Source of the DNA: Lachnospiraceae bacterium
GTDB taxonomy: Bacteria > Bacillota > Clostridia > Lachnospirales > Lachnospiraceae
DNA: 8,657 bases
Direction of reading: 5' to 3'
NCBI GenBank assembly: GCA_900766925.1
Contig: CAAFXG010000593.1
Location: 1-8,657, forward strand
The translations under genes were made by a program, and so were the position numbers. The notes below the pieces were generated by a model. It did no database searches, was not told the DNA's origin, and saw only the letters and a program-made list of their open reading frames with translations. Of this stretch, positions 1 through 6,777 are shown piece after piece (position 1 is the first letter of the stretch; each line of letters begins with the position of its first letter).

Positions 1-223
1 GAACTATTACCTGATTGACACTAGGACAATTATATCATGGGCTTAACTAAGCCTATTGAACAAAAGGAAATATATAATTTTGTATAAAGGAAGTAGTATC
101 TAAAAGATACTATACAAGGTAGGAACTAATATGACAAAATCATATTTAGGAATGTTTTGACCGACAGGACTTAATTGATGGAATCAATCGATTCACGACC
201 TATTATATGAAAGGAATGATTAT
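1..223. other. Non-coding leader region upstream of the secreted repeat protein
   Basis: No convincing gene lies here. Frame 2 is open from base 2 to a TAA at 44-46 and could be the last 14 codons of a gene outside the window, but this is too short to judge. Small inverted repeats are visible: GGCTTA/TAAGCC (40-45/48-53), TAGTATC/GATACTA (94-100/106-112, loop TAAAA) and ATTGAT/ATCAAT (174-179/183-188). A perfect TATAAT occurs at 73-78 and a perfect TTGACA at 15-20, but their spacing (52 bases) does not make a promoter, so the promoter of the next gene is not located. None of the hairpins has a T-tract typical of a terminator. Confidence 0.5.
211..215 (+). promoter_or_regulatory. Ribosome binding site of the secreted repeat protein gene
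   Basis: AAGGA lies 8 bases before the ATG at 224. It supports this start over later in-frame ATGs, and this start gives an intact signal peptide. Confidence 0.6.
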
Positions 224-1075
224 ATGAAAAAAATTTTAAGAATAGCATTATTTACTATATTGTTCATTGGTATGCAGCTTGTGAATCCGAATGTGGCATT
301 AGCGGAGACTATTTATTGCCCTGATACAGAGACTGGATATGATTCTGATGGGGAATTGTTTTATGAAAAGCAGTATACATATAATAAATATGGACAGGTT
401 ACAATGTCGGAAGAGCATTACAGTGGGAAGATTGAGGTGCATAAATACAAATATTCAGATGGAAAGCTTATATCGGAAACTACCTATAAAGATGGTGAAC
501 CATATGCAAAATATAAATATAGCTATGATTCGAAGGAACGTAACACAAGAAAAAATATATATGTTTATAAAAAGGAAAAGTGTAAATGGGAATTATACAG
601 TAGCGTTAAATACAACTATTTTTCAGATGGGAAGCTTAAGAAAAAAACATACGATAGCGATGGGGACTGGGAAGTTACTACATATAAGTATGATTCTTTG
701 GGGCGATTAGCAGAAGAAAATCAGAAACGTACATATTGGGATTCTGAAGTATATTATCGTTATATGTACACTTATTATAATACCGGTGATGATACTTCTA
801 AGGTAAGAATCGTAAGCAACAAGACGAAATACGATTATGGCTATGATATTGAAACGGTTATAGAAAAAAGTAAATACGCTAAAGTATTATATTACAATAG
901 TCATGGTGATCTTGTAAGAGAGTGTTTTCAGGATAAGCAAAACGGAAAATGGAAAACCATAGAAGTTGAAAAAACCAAGTATAACTACTATAAAAATAAA
1001 TACATAAAAAGTATAGTGGATCCTAACGGATACAAAACCGTTTACAGTGGCTTTAAAAAGTATAAAACCAAATAA
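224..1075 (+). CDS. Secreted tyrosine-rich YD-like repeat protein, function unknown
   Basis: The 283-residue product starts with a textbook signal peptide: MKKILR, a hydrophobic core at about 7-20, and an ALA signal peptidase I site with cleavage predicted after A27. It should be exported. No LPXTG motif, membrane anchor or lipobox is seen, so it is probably released or held non-covalently. The mature part is about eight loose repeats of 20-30 residues built on a pattern like xYxYxxxGxLxxxxxY, e.g. YKYSDGKLISETTYKDG (75-91), YNYFSDGKLKKKTYDSDG (130-147) and YKYDSLGRLAEEN (154-166). This resembles RHS/YD-type or other short aromatic beta repeats, but no toxin or catalytic domain follows. The start at 224 is backed by AAAGGA at 210-215 with an 8-base spacer. 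It is more AT-rich than the glycosyltransferase genes downstream. I do not recognise a named family; surface binding or a structural role is only inference. Confidence 0.8.
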   Translation: MKKILRIALFTILFIGMQLVNPNVALAETIYCPDTETGYDSDGELFYEKQYTYNKYGQVTMSEEHYSGKIEVHKYKYSDGKLISETTYKDGEPYAKYKYSYDSKERNTRKNIYVYKKEKCKWELYSSVKYNYFSDGKLKKKTYDSDGDWEVTTYKYDSLGRLAEENQKRTYWDSEVYYRYMYTYYNTGDDTSKVRIVSNKTKYDYGYDIETVIEKSKYAKVLYYNSHGDLVRECFQDKQNGKWKTIEVEKTKYNYYKNKYIKSIVDPNGYKTVYSGFKKYKTK

Positions 1076-1125
1076 AAAATTCGCACTAATAACACTAATA
1101 ATAAGAAACTCAAGGATAACAGATA

Positions 1126-1154
1126 TTGACAATAACAATGCCATGGAGTAATAT
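1126..1154 (+). promoter_or_regulatory. Sigma-A-type promoter for the leader RNA and PBECR4-like gene
   Basis: A perfect -35 TTGACA (1126-1131) is followed after 17 bases by TAATAT (1149-1154). An overlapping perfect TATAAT (1152-1157) would give a 20-base spacer. Transcription would start near 1160, at the start of the GC-richer structured stretch and about 200 bases ahead of the next coding region, so a long leader is predicted. Confidence 0.6.
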
Positions 1155-1159
1155 AATAA

Positions 1160-1345
1160 ACGAAGGGAAACCTTTTGAGCTGCACACTCATTAAAATGTG
1201 CTTCGCCGATGAAGTGAATGCCGTGATGGAAGGCGGTAAACACGGAGGCTCACAAAGGTGGCAACTTACCATAATCCATCTTAGCTTCGGTGAAAGAAAG
1301 TTGTATTACTAAAGAATATAAAGCCTTGCAATTATTGCAAGGCTT
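1160..1345 (+). ncRNA. Putative structured leader or small RNA ahead of the PBECR4-like gene
   Basis: This stretch is clearly richer in G and C than its AT-rich flanks, and several short helices can be drawn. AAGG/CCTT closed by a GAAA tetraloop lies at 1163-1174. GCACA/TGTGC pairs 1182-1186 with 1197-1201. CTTC/GAAG pairs 1201-1204 with 1211-1214 (sharing base 1201 with the previous helix). CCGTG/CACGG forms around 1221-1245. CAACTT/AAGTTG pairs 1262-1267 with 1298-1303. It ends in the 11-bp hairpin at 1321-1345. It begins where the promoter predicts and stops just before the ribosome site of the next gene, as a riboswitch, attenuator or RNA antitoxin would. I do not recognise a known RNA family. 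A 38-codon ORF (1196-1312) overlaps it and is an alternative reason for the altered composition. The helices were found by eye, without covariation. Confidence 0.4.
1321..1345 (+). terminator. Terminator-like or attenuator hairpin before the PBECR4-like gene
   Basis: AAGCCTTGCAA and TTGCAAGGCTT form a perfect 11-bp inverted repeat around a 3-base TTA centre (or 10 bp around ATTAT). It sits 20 bases before the ATG at 1366, so it would affect both transcription into and translation of that gene. The bases after it are AAACTATTTT, not a continuous T-tract, so termination is probably partial; it may also act on mRNA stability or ribosome access. Confidence 0.55.
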
Positions 1346-1365
1346 AAACTATTTTAAGGAGAATT

Positions 1366-2055
1366 ATGGATATAATACAAGAATGTGCAGCAAATTTCAA
1401 ACTGCTCACATATACAACTACATATACATTTCATACTTCTTTAAATAAAAAGATTAGTGTTTTTAATGTTGATTTTCATATTAACGATTTTCACCACGCA
1501 ATAGGTCTTCAATACTTGCATGATATTTCCGTTCCAAAAAACACTAAGAAAACTATTGATTGGATTTTAGACAAAGAAAACCCTGTGACTGATAAGTATT
1601 TAGCTTTAGACAGTGAATATAAAGGAAAGCCAAATCAAGAAAGAGATGTAGAACTGAGAATATCGGAATTTAGATTTTTAGAGGAATATTTTGATGAAGA
1701 AAATATCGTATATATCTATTCACCAAAAGACTCTCCATATAAAGGTTCGATAATACCTTGTGACTATATTATTGAGAGTTATTTAAAATCAAGAAAACAT
1801 ACGGTATTTATCTTTTTGAAACATCGAGCAGGATATGATTCTCCTTGTAGGATAATATCGTTTGGTGTAAAGAAAAATGTTCAATATGGTGGCATATTTC
1901 AATATATTATGCTTAAAGATAAAATTAAAAACGGCAACCGCATAAATATATTTAAACACCAACGATATACGGCTGAACAGATATTGTTGAATGAACCGAC
2001 CGCTAAAGCGAAATACATTGATGAATTGATTGAGTCAGAGAATGGTAAAATATAA
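1366..2055 (+). CDS. PBECR4-like domain protein (putative BECR-fold nuclease)
   Basis: The 229-residue product has no signal peptide or membrane segment and should be cytoplasmic. Its pattern recalls the PBECR4 family (phage Barnase-EndoU-ColicinE5/D-RelE-like nuclease 4), widespread in Firmicutes genomes and mobile DNA. Visible traits are an early FHINDFHHAIGLQYL block (37-51), a charged helix RISEFRFLEEYFD (98-110), PCDYIIES (131-138) and a beta-hairpin-like core at about 146-168 (VFIFLKHR ... CRIISFGV). BECR folds include RNases such as RelE and barnase, so RNA cleavage is the family-based guess; I cannot assign catalytic residues. The start has AAGGAG at 1356-1361 with a 4-base spacer. 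The gene has its own promoter, a long structured leader with a hairpin, and a downstream terminator, so it is a stand-alone unit. No protein antitoxin or immunity gene is adjacent. Family assignment is from memory of the pattern, not a search. Confidence 0.7.
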   Translation: MDIIQECAANFKLLTYTTTYTFHTSLNKKISVFNVDFHINDFHHAIGLQYLHDISVPKNTKKTIDWILDKENPVTDKYLALDSEYKGKPNQERDVELRISEFRFLEEYFDEENIVYIYSPKDSPYKGSIIPCDYIIESYLKSRKHTVFIFLKHRAGYDSPCRIISFGVKKNVQYGGIFQYIMLKDKIKNGNRINIFKHQRYTAEQILLNEPTAKAKYIDELIESENGKI

Positions 2056-2057
2056 AA

Positions 2058-2099
2058 ACACCCCACCTTTTCAAGTAGAATTGGATGGGGTATTATTTT
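2058..2099 (+). terminator. Rho-independent terminator after the PBECR4-like gene
   Basis: CCCCACC (2061-2067) pairs with GGATGGGG (2083-2090) through a bulged A, and TATTATTTTG follows. It begins within a few bases of the TAA at 2053-2055 and separates this unit from the polysaccharide cluster. The stem is imperfect and the T-tract is interrupted. Confidence 0.6.
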
Positions 2100-2155
2100 G
2101 CTTTGTCAATCCTGTAGCTTAGTGATATTGATTTAACACCTCAGACGCATTTTTG

Positions 2156-2184
2156 TTGTACGCAAAAATCTTTTGTGATACAAT
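2156..2184 (+). promoter_or_regulatory. Promoter of the glycosyltransferase cluster
   Basis: TTGTAC (2156-2161) and TACAAT (2179-2184) are separated by 17 bases, and the -10 is extended by a TG at 2176-2177. Transcription would start near 2191, giving a leader of about 30 bases before the ATG at 2223. An inverted repeat ATTTTTG/CAAAAAT (2149-2155/2163-2169) brackets the -35 element and could be an operator. Confidence 0.55.
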
Positions 2185-2222
2185 CAAGCTAATTATATGC
2201 AGATTTAGAAAGTGTTAATTAT

Positions 2223-4688
2223 ATGGAAAATAAATTCTATTTTGATGAAATAAGAGCAAGCGTAATTAAAGAGAGTCAGATAGCCATACAGGGTCTTTGT
2301 GTGGCTGATTTTATTGACAATTCAAAGAAAGCATCAGCCGTTTTAATTGACGGAGAAAAGCAGCTTGAACTTGAGGTCAGCTGGTATTTAGCATCAATAC
2401 ATGCAGTCAAGAAAAGCTACTCCGGAAGCAGACAGATGACCAAGGTTGTTACATTTACAATTGATTTGCCGGAGGAATTTAGCAATTCCGCGACTATGAG
2501 ACTTTATCTCACAGAGAATAATAATAAGCGGGAGCTGTATTCGTGTTCGGGAAGTAAGCTTAAAAAATATCTTGGTGAGCTTTGCGCGTGCGTGGATTCT
2601 GTAACTACTGATGATAAGAATATAATAGTCAAGGGCTGGGCGATTGACAGCAGCGATATTGAGCTTTCTGTCACAAATGAAGCTAATGGCAGGGAGGTTT
2701 CCTGTGAGGTTGACTGGTTTATGCGGACCGATGTGCTTCAGGCGTTTATGGAATGTAAGGAATCAAGAACCGTAGGCTTCATTGTTAAGCTTCCTAACAG
2801 TAACGATAGATATAAGTTATATATGAGAGCCGGTAGCAGGGAAACTGTTTATCGTGTGAGCAGTGCCAAGGGAGCCAGCAGATTTACGCTTGTAAATACC
2901 ATATATAATTACACCTCCAAGACAGTTTACAGTCTTAAGAATTACGGACTTAAGGCTACAATTGAAAAGGGAAAGAGAAGAATTAAGCTTAGCATGCAGC
3001 ATGATGTTAAAAGCTATGAGAAGTGGCTGAAGAAAAAAGCACCATCTGCTAAGGAGCTAAGTGAGCAGAGAAAAACAATTTTTGATTATCAGCCAACATT
3101 TAGTATTTTGGTGCCGCTTTATGAAACGCCTGAGAGGTTTTTGGTTGAGCTTATAGATTCAGTGAAGCACCAGACCTATGGTAACTGGGAGCTTTGTTTT
3201 TCGGATGGAAGTAGGGACAAGGAGCCTCTCCAAAGGCTTATTTCCGAGTATTCGTCGAAGGACAATAGAATTAAATATATTGCAGAGAAGAAGGGCCCGC
3301 TTGGTATATCGGAGAACACTAATCAGGCTTATGAGATAGCAACCGGTGATTATATTGTTCTGGGAGACCATGATGATTTACTTAGGGCTGATGCTTTATT
3401 TGAATGTGCTAAGGCACTAAATGTAAGTAAGTCAGATGTCATTTATACGGATGAGGACAAGACTGATGCTAAGAGTAAGCATTTCTTTGAACCCAATTTT
3501 AAACCGGATTTTAATATAGATTTGCTTAGAAGTAATAATTACATTTGCCATATGTTTGTGGTTAGTAAAGCTCTTGTTGAGAAGGTTGGTTTGTTTGACA
3601 GTGCTTTTGATGGGGCGCAGGATTATGATTTTATCCTTAGGTGCGTTGAACAGGCAAATGAGGTTAAGCATATTCCTAAGGCTGTATATCATTGGAGAAC
3701 ACATCAGGCATCTACTGCTGCAACTCCGGAGGCTAAGCTTTATGCCTTTGAGGCAGGTAAGCGTGCGATTGCAGCACACTACAAGAGGCTGGGTCTTGAT
3801 GCTGAGGTTGGTAATGCAGACAATTTGGGCTTTTACAAGACTAAGTATAAGATAAAGGGGAATCCGCTTATTTCCATTGTTATCCCTAATAAGGACCATA
3901 TCGAGGACCTAAGGAAATGTATGGATTCCATAGACCAGAGGTCAACATACAGAAATTATGAATTTATCATAGTTGAGAACAATAGTGAGAAAAATGATAC
4001 ATTTGAATGGTATCATGAGCTTGAAAAAAGGGATAACGTTCATGTTATGTACTGGGATAAGGAATTCAATTATTCTGCCATCAATAATTACGGGGTTAAT
4101 TATGCTCATGGAGAATATATTCTGCTTCTTAATAATGATACAGAGATAATCAATCCTGATTGTCTTGAACAGATGCTTGGATATTGTCAGCGTGAGGATG
4201 TAGGCATTGTCGGAGCAAGACTTTATTATGATGATGGCTCTATACAGCATGCAGGTGTTATTGTCGGTTACGGTGGAATTGCCGGACATGCATTTGTGGC
4301 ACTTAATGAAGAGGATGGATTGTATCAGTCAAGGACAAAGGTTGCCTGTGATTACAGTGCTGTTACTGCGGCTTGTCTTATGACCAAAAAGTCTGTATTT
4401 GAAGAGGTCGGTGGTCTTGAGGAGCAGTTTAAGGTTGCGTTTAATGATATTGATTTTTGTATGAAGGTCAGGGCAACCGGCAGACTTGTAGTCTATAACG
4501 CCAATGCGAAGCTTTATCATTTTGAATCGAAGTCGAGAGGCTTGGAGGATACACCGGAAAAACAGGAACGTTTTGCAAGGGAAATCAGACTGTTCCGTGA
4601 AAGATGGCCGGAGATTCTGGATAAGGGCGACCCATATTATAATGTCAACCTTACACTGAATAAATCGGATTTTTCATTGCGTCCTTAA
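2223..4688 (+). CDS. Tandem GT2 glycosyltransferase with duplicated N-terminal accessory domain
   Basis: The 821-residue protein probably transfers sugars to a lipid-linked surface polysaccharide on the cytoplasmic side; donor and acceptor cannot be told from sequence. Residues about 4-113 and 121-213 are two copies of a beta-rich module (compare LELEVSWYL at 48-56 with SCEVDWFM at 160-167, and the LY(L/M) strand near each end). A linker (about 222-291) leads to GT2 domain 1 (293-495) of the RfbC-like type, with FSILVPLY, the metal-binding DHDD (382-385), DEDK (410-413), KPDFNIDLLR (427-436) and QDYDF (466-470). GT2 domain 2 (549-770) has SIVIPNKD, VENNS, LLNNDTE (635-641) and NDIDFC (741-746). 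Both domains keep the expected donor-binding motifs and look active. No signal peptide or membrane helix is seen. The ATG has only a weak upstream site (GAAAGTG, 8-base spacer). It is first in a tight cluster, and the next gene begins within 8-23 bases. Confidence 0.9.
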   Translation: MENKFYFDEIRASVIKESQIAIQGLCVADFIDNSKKASAVLIDGEKQLELEVSWYLASIHAVKKSYSGSRQMTKVVTFTIDLPEEFSNSATMRLYLTENNNKRELYSCSGSKLKKYLGELCACVDSVTTDDKNIIVKGWAIDSSDIELSVTNEANGREVSCEVDWFMRTDVLQAFMECKESRTVGFIVKLPNSNDRYKLYMRAGSRETVYRVSSAKGASRFTLVNTIYNYTSKTVYSLKNYGLKATIEKGKRRIKLSMQHDVKSYEKWLKKKAPSAKELSEQRKTIFDYQPTFSILVPLYETPERFLVELIDSVKHQTYGNWELCFSDGSRDKEPLQRLISEYSSKDNRIKYIAEKKGPLGISENTNQAYEIATGDYIVLGDHDDLLRADALFECAKALNVSKSDVIYTDEDKTDAKSKHFFEPNFKPDFNIDLLRSNNYICHMFVVSKALVEKVGLFDSAFDGAQDYDFILRCVEQANEVKHIPKAVYHWRTHQASTAATPEAKLYAFEAGKRAIAAHYKRLGLDAEVGNADNLGFYKTKYKIKGNPLISIVIPNKDHIEDLRKCMDSIDQRSTYRNYEFIIVENNSEKNDTFEWYHELEKRDNVHVMYWDKEFNYSAINNYGVNYAHGEYILLLNNDTEIINPDCLEQMLGYCQREDVGIVGARLYYDDGSIQHAGVIVGYGGIAGHAFVALNEEDGLYQSRTKVACDYSAVTAACLMTKKSVFEEVGGLEEQFKVAFNDIDFCMKVRATGRLVVYNANAKLYHFESKSRGLEDTPEKQERFAREIRLFRERWPEILDKGDPYYNVNLTLNKSDFSLRP

Positions 4689-4698
4689 AACATATTAT

Positions 4699-4704
4699 GG
4701 GGGA
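4699..4704 (+). promoter_or_regulatory. Ribosome binding site favouring the GTG start at 4712
   Basis: GGGGGA lies 7 bases before the GTG at 4712 and overlaps the alternative ATG at 4697. The bases before 4697 show no purine-rich site, so this element decides the start. Confidence 0.5.
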
Positions 4705-4711
4705 TATTCAG

Positions 4712-6754
4712 GTGGAGAACACTACAAAATTTACTACAAAAAAACTTATTCTTTTTCTTGTGATTATGCTGTTTGGAATATGCATGTACGGATATGTTGC
4801 TGTCGTTTCGTATAACAATGGCACAATAATAGACAAGTATAGTTCAATTAATGATAATAAATCAGATTATTATAAGCTTAGGGATGGCGTTATAATTGAA
4901 CAGGACTTCGCGGCTGATAGTGATATGATTCGCGGAGTTGCGCTGTTATTTGATTATAATGCGGACAGGCTCGAAAATGGTACGGTTAATGTAGACCTTG
5001 TTGATTCTAAGAGCGGAGAGCTGATTGCACATGCGGCGCTGCCTACATCGCTCCTTAATAACGAAAATTATAACTGCTTTGGCTTTGATAACAGGATTTA
5101 TGTTTCCGGAAGAAGCCTTCGTATTGTTATATCAACAGAGGGAATAAGTAAGGCCAGCCGTCTTAAGCTCGTAACGGCAGCGTTAGATGGCGGCACCGGT
5201 GTTGCAATGGGAGTTGTAACAGCCGGGGCGGATGAATTTTTTATAGTTCAGAATGTTGTTTATATTTTGCTCGTTGCGTTACTCGCGATTGTATTTATAT
5301 ATTTTGCAAGGACAGATTCCGATAATAAGAAGCTCGAAAGAATTTATCTTCCGGTAGGAATTATTCTTGGAATTGTTTTCTCTTTGATAATACCTGTTGC
5401 TGCTGCTCCGGATGAAATATATCATATGGATATTTCATATGCTTTGTCGAATCAATTGATGGGAATTGAAGAAACCGGAGAATTCCTGACTATGCGTTAT
5501 GATGATGCAAATTATCAGTTCGCAATAAGGGAGATGGACAGAACTGATTATAATGAGGAATACCGTGGCTTGTTTGCTAAAGCTCAGAATACTGAGCTTG
5601 TCAGCTCTGTAAACGTAGCCAGAAGTGCGCCGAAGTTTTTGTATATTTTTTCTGCACTGGGAATTACTCTTGGACGCTTGCTGGGACTGAGTACTGTAAT
5701 GATGTATCTGCTTGGCAGATGGTTTAATGTCCTGGCTTTTTCACTGGCGGTGTTCTATGCTATAAAGAAAATACCGTTTGGCAAGGCTGTAGTATTTATA
5801 TGGGCAATTCTTCCAATTATGCTGCAACAGTCAATGTCATACTCCTATGACTGTATCATTAATGCGCTTAGCATACTTGTGATTTCTATAACGCTTAATC
5901 TCATGTATGGTATGGTTTATGAGATAAAGAAGTCCGAGAGGAAGGACGAAAAGCTTCCGAAGTGGTTTAGGATATTGATGCAGCCCAAGGTTATTATTTT
6001 GATACTTTCATGTATTTTGTTAATTCCGTGCAAGGGACATGCACTGTTGCCACTTTCTGTATTTCCTGTTATTCTTCTGATAAAGTATATTAAGAACAAC
6101 AGGAGCAAGATTTCGGATATAAGGGCAAGACTGAAGCCATGGCTGAAATGGACCTTAAGAATCGGTCTGGCACTGGCCTGTGTATGCGTTGTTGTAGTGG
6201 GAGCAGTAATTATCAGAAGACTTCTTGCAACTGCAGATAATGCTAAGTATATTGAGTGGGCAGGTGAAAATGGATATACGATAGGATATTTGCTCAAAAA
6301 TCCTGTACAGATAGTAATTATTCTTGTCAATACCCTGAATCTGTGTGGTGAGGTATTATTCAGGCAGATGATTGGATGCTCGCTTGGATGGCTTGATATA
6401 AATATATCAATAATATATGTATTGCCTTTTGCGTTTCTGCTTGCAATTGCCTCGGCAAAACGGGAAGGTGAAACACAACCGATTACACTCGGTCAGAAAA
6501 TATGGATGTGGCTTGTGTTTGTTGGTGTATGTGGACTTGCAAGTCTTGGAATGCTTCTTGAGTGGACACCGATATCAGCGAGCTATATTGCGGGAATACA
6601 GGGAAGATACTTCCTTCCTGCTTTGACATTGTTACTCATACCTTGTAGAACCAGAAAGACTGTTGTTGGAGCTGATACGGATAAAATTTGTACGTATATT
6701 GCCTTGTTCTTGCATCTGTTTGTGGTGATGGCAATATTAAATGAGGCAATGTAG
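4712..6754 (+). CDS. DUF2142-family polytopic membrane protein, putative GT-C-like glycosyltransferase
   Basis: The product (680 residues from the GTG) is an integral membrane protein with about 11-12 helices. The first helix (about 10-33) is followed by an extracytoplasmic domain of roughly 140 residues, then helices near 179-199 and 213-231. Right after that comes APDEIYH (232-238), the PDE..H signature I associate with DUF2142; acidic residues in the first outer loop after a helix are also where GT-C enzymes keep catalytic residues. Near the C terminus is GIQGRYFLP (628-636), another DUF2142 hallmark. Known members sit in surface-polysaccharide loci; the reaction is not established, and sugar transfer from a polyprenyl-phosphate donor outside the membrane is inference. 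Start choice: an in-frame ATG at 4697 lacks a ribosome site, whereas the GTG at 4712 has GGGGGA (4699-4704) 7 bases upstream, so I prefer GTG; the ATG would add five residues. It lies between two double GT2 genes with gaps of about 23 bases, implying one operon. Confidence 0.85.
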   Translation: MENTTKFTTKKLILFLVIMLFGICMYGYVAVVSYNNGTIIDKYSSINDNKSDYYKLRDGVIIEQDFAADSDMIRGVALLFDYNADRLENGTVNVDLVDSKSGELIAHAALPTSLLNNENYNCFGFDNRIYVSGRSLRIVISTEGISKASRLKLVTAALDGGTGVAMGVVTAGADEFFIVQNVVYILLVALLAIVFIYFARTDSDNKKLERIYLPVGIILGIVFSLIIPVAAAPDEIYHMDISYALSNQLMGIEETGEFLTMRYDDANYQFAIREMDRTDYNEEYRGLFAKAQNTELVSSVNVARSAPKFLYIFSALGITLGRLLGLSTVMMYLLGRWFNVLAFSLAVFYAIKKIPFGKAVVFIWAILPIMLQQSMSYSYDCIINALSILVISITLNLMYGMVYEIKKSERKDEKLPKWFRILMQPKVIILILSCILLIPCKGHALLPLSVFPVILLIKYIKNNRSKISDIRARLKPWLKWTLRIGLALACVCVVVVGAVIIRRLLATADNAKYIEWAGENGYTIGYLLKNPVQIVIILVNTLNLCGEVLFRQMIGCSLGWLDINISIIYVLPFAFLLAIASAKREGETQPITLGQKIWMWLVFVGVCGLASLGMLLEWTPISASYIAGIQGRYFLPALTLLLIPCRTRKTVVGADTDKICTYIALFLHLFVVMAILNEAM

Positions 6755-6763
6755 ATTTTTAAA

Positions 6764-6769
6764 GGGGAG
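6764..6769 (+). promoter_or_regulatory. Ribosome binding site favouring the ATG start at 6778
   Basis: GGGGAG is 8 bases before the ATG at 6778 but only 2 bases before the in-frame GTG at 6772. Normal spacing therefore selects the ATG, shortening the protein by two residues. Confidence 0.6.
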
Positions 6770-6777
6770 AGGTGCCC

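Noticed and set aside
2..46. Open frame ending in TAA that could be the tail of an upstream gene
   Set aside because: Fourteen codons at the window edge carry no recognisable signal; chance cannot be excluded.
887..1272. Two overlapping minus-strand ORFs (887-1243 and 1042-1272)
   Set aside because: They lie antisense to the end of the secreted protein gene and to the structured leader, lack ribosome sites, and their hydrophobic composition is what complementing AT-rich coding sequence gives.
3556..3855. Overlapping + strand ORF in another frame within the first glycosyltransferase gene
   Set aside because: The main frame here encodes the conserved QDYDF and YHWR motifs; the alternative frame is a basic, low-information translation.
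3432..4520. Several minus-strand ORFs of 60-155 codons inside the first glycosyltransferase gene
   Set aside because: They are antisense shadows of a gene with strong family motifs over its full length, and none has a supporting promoter or ribosome site.
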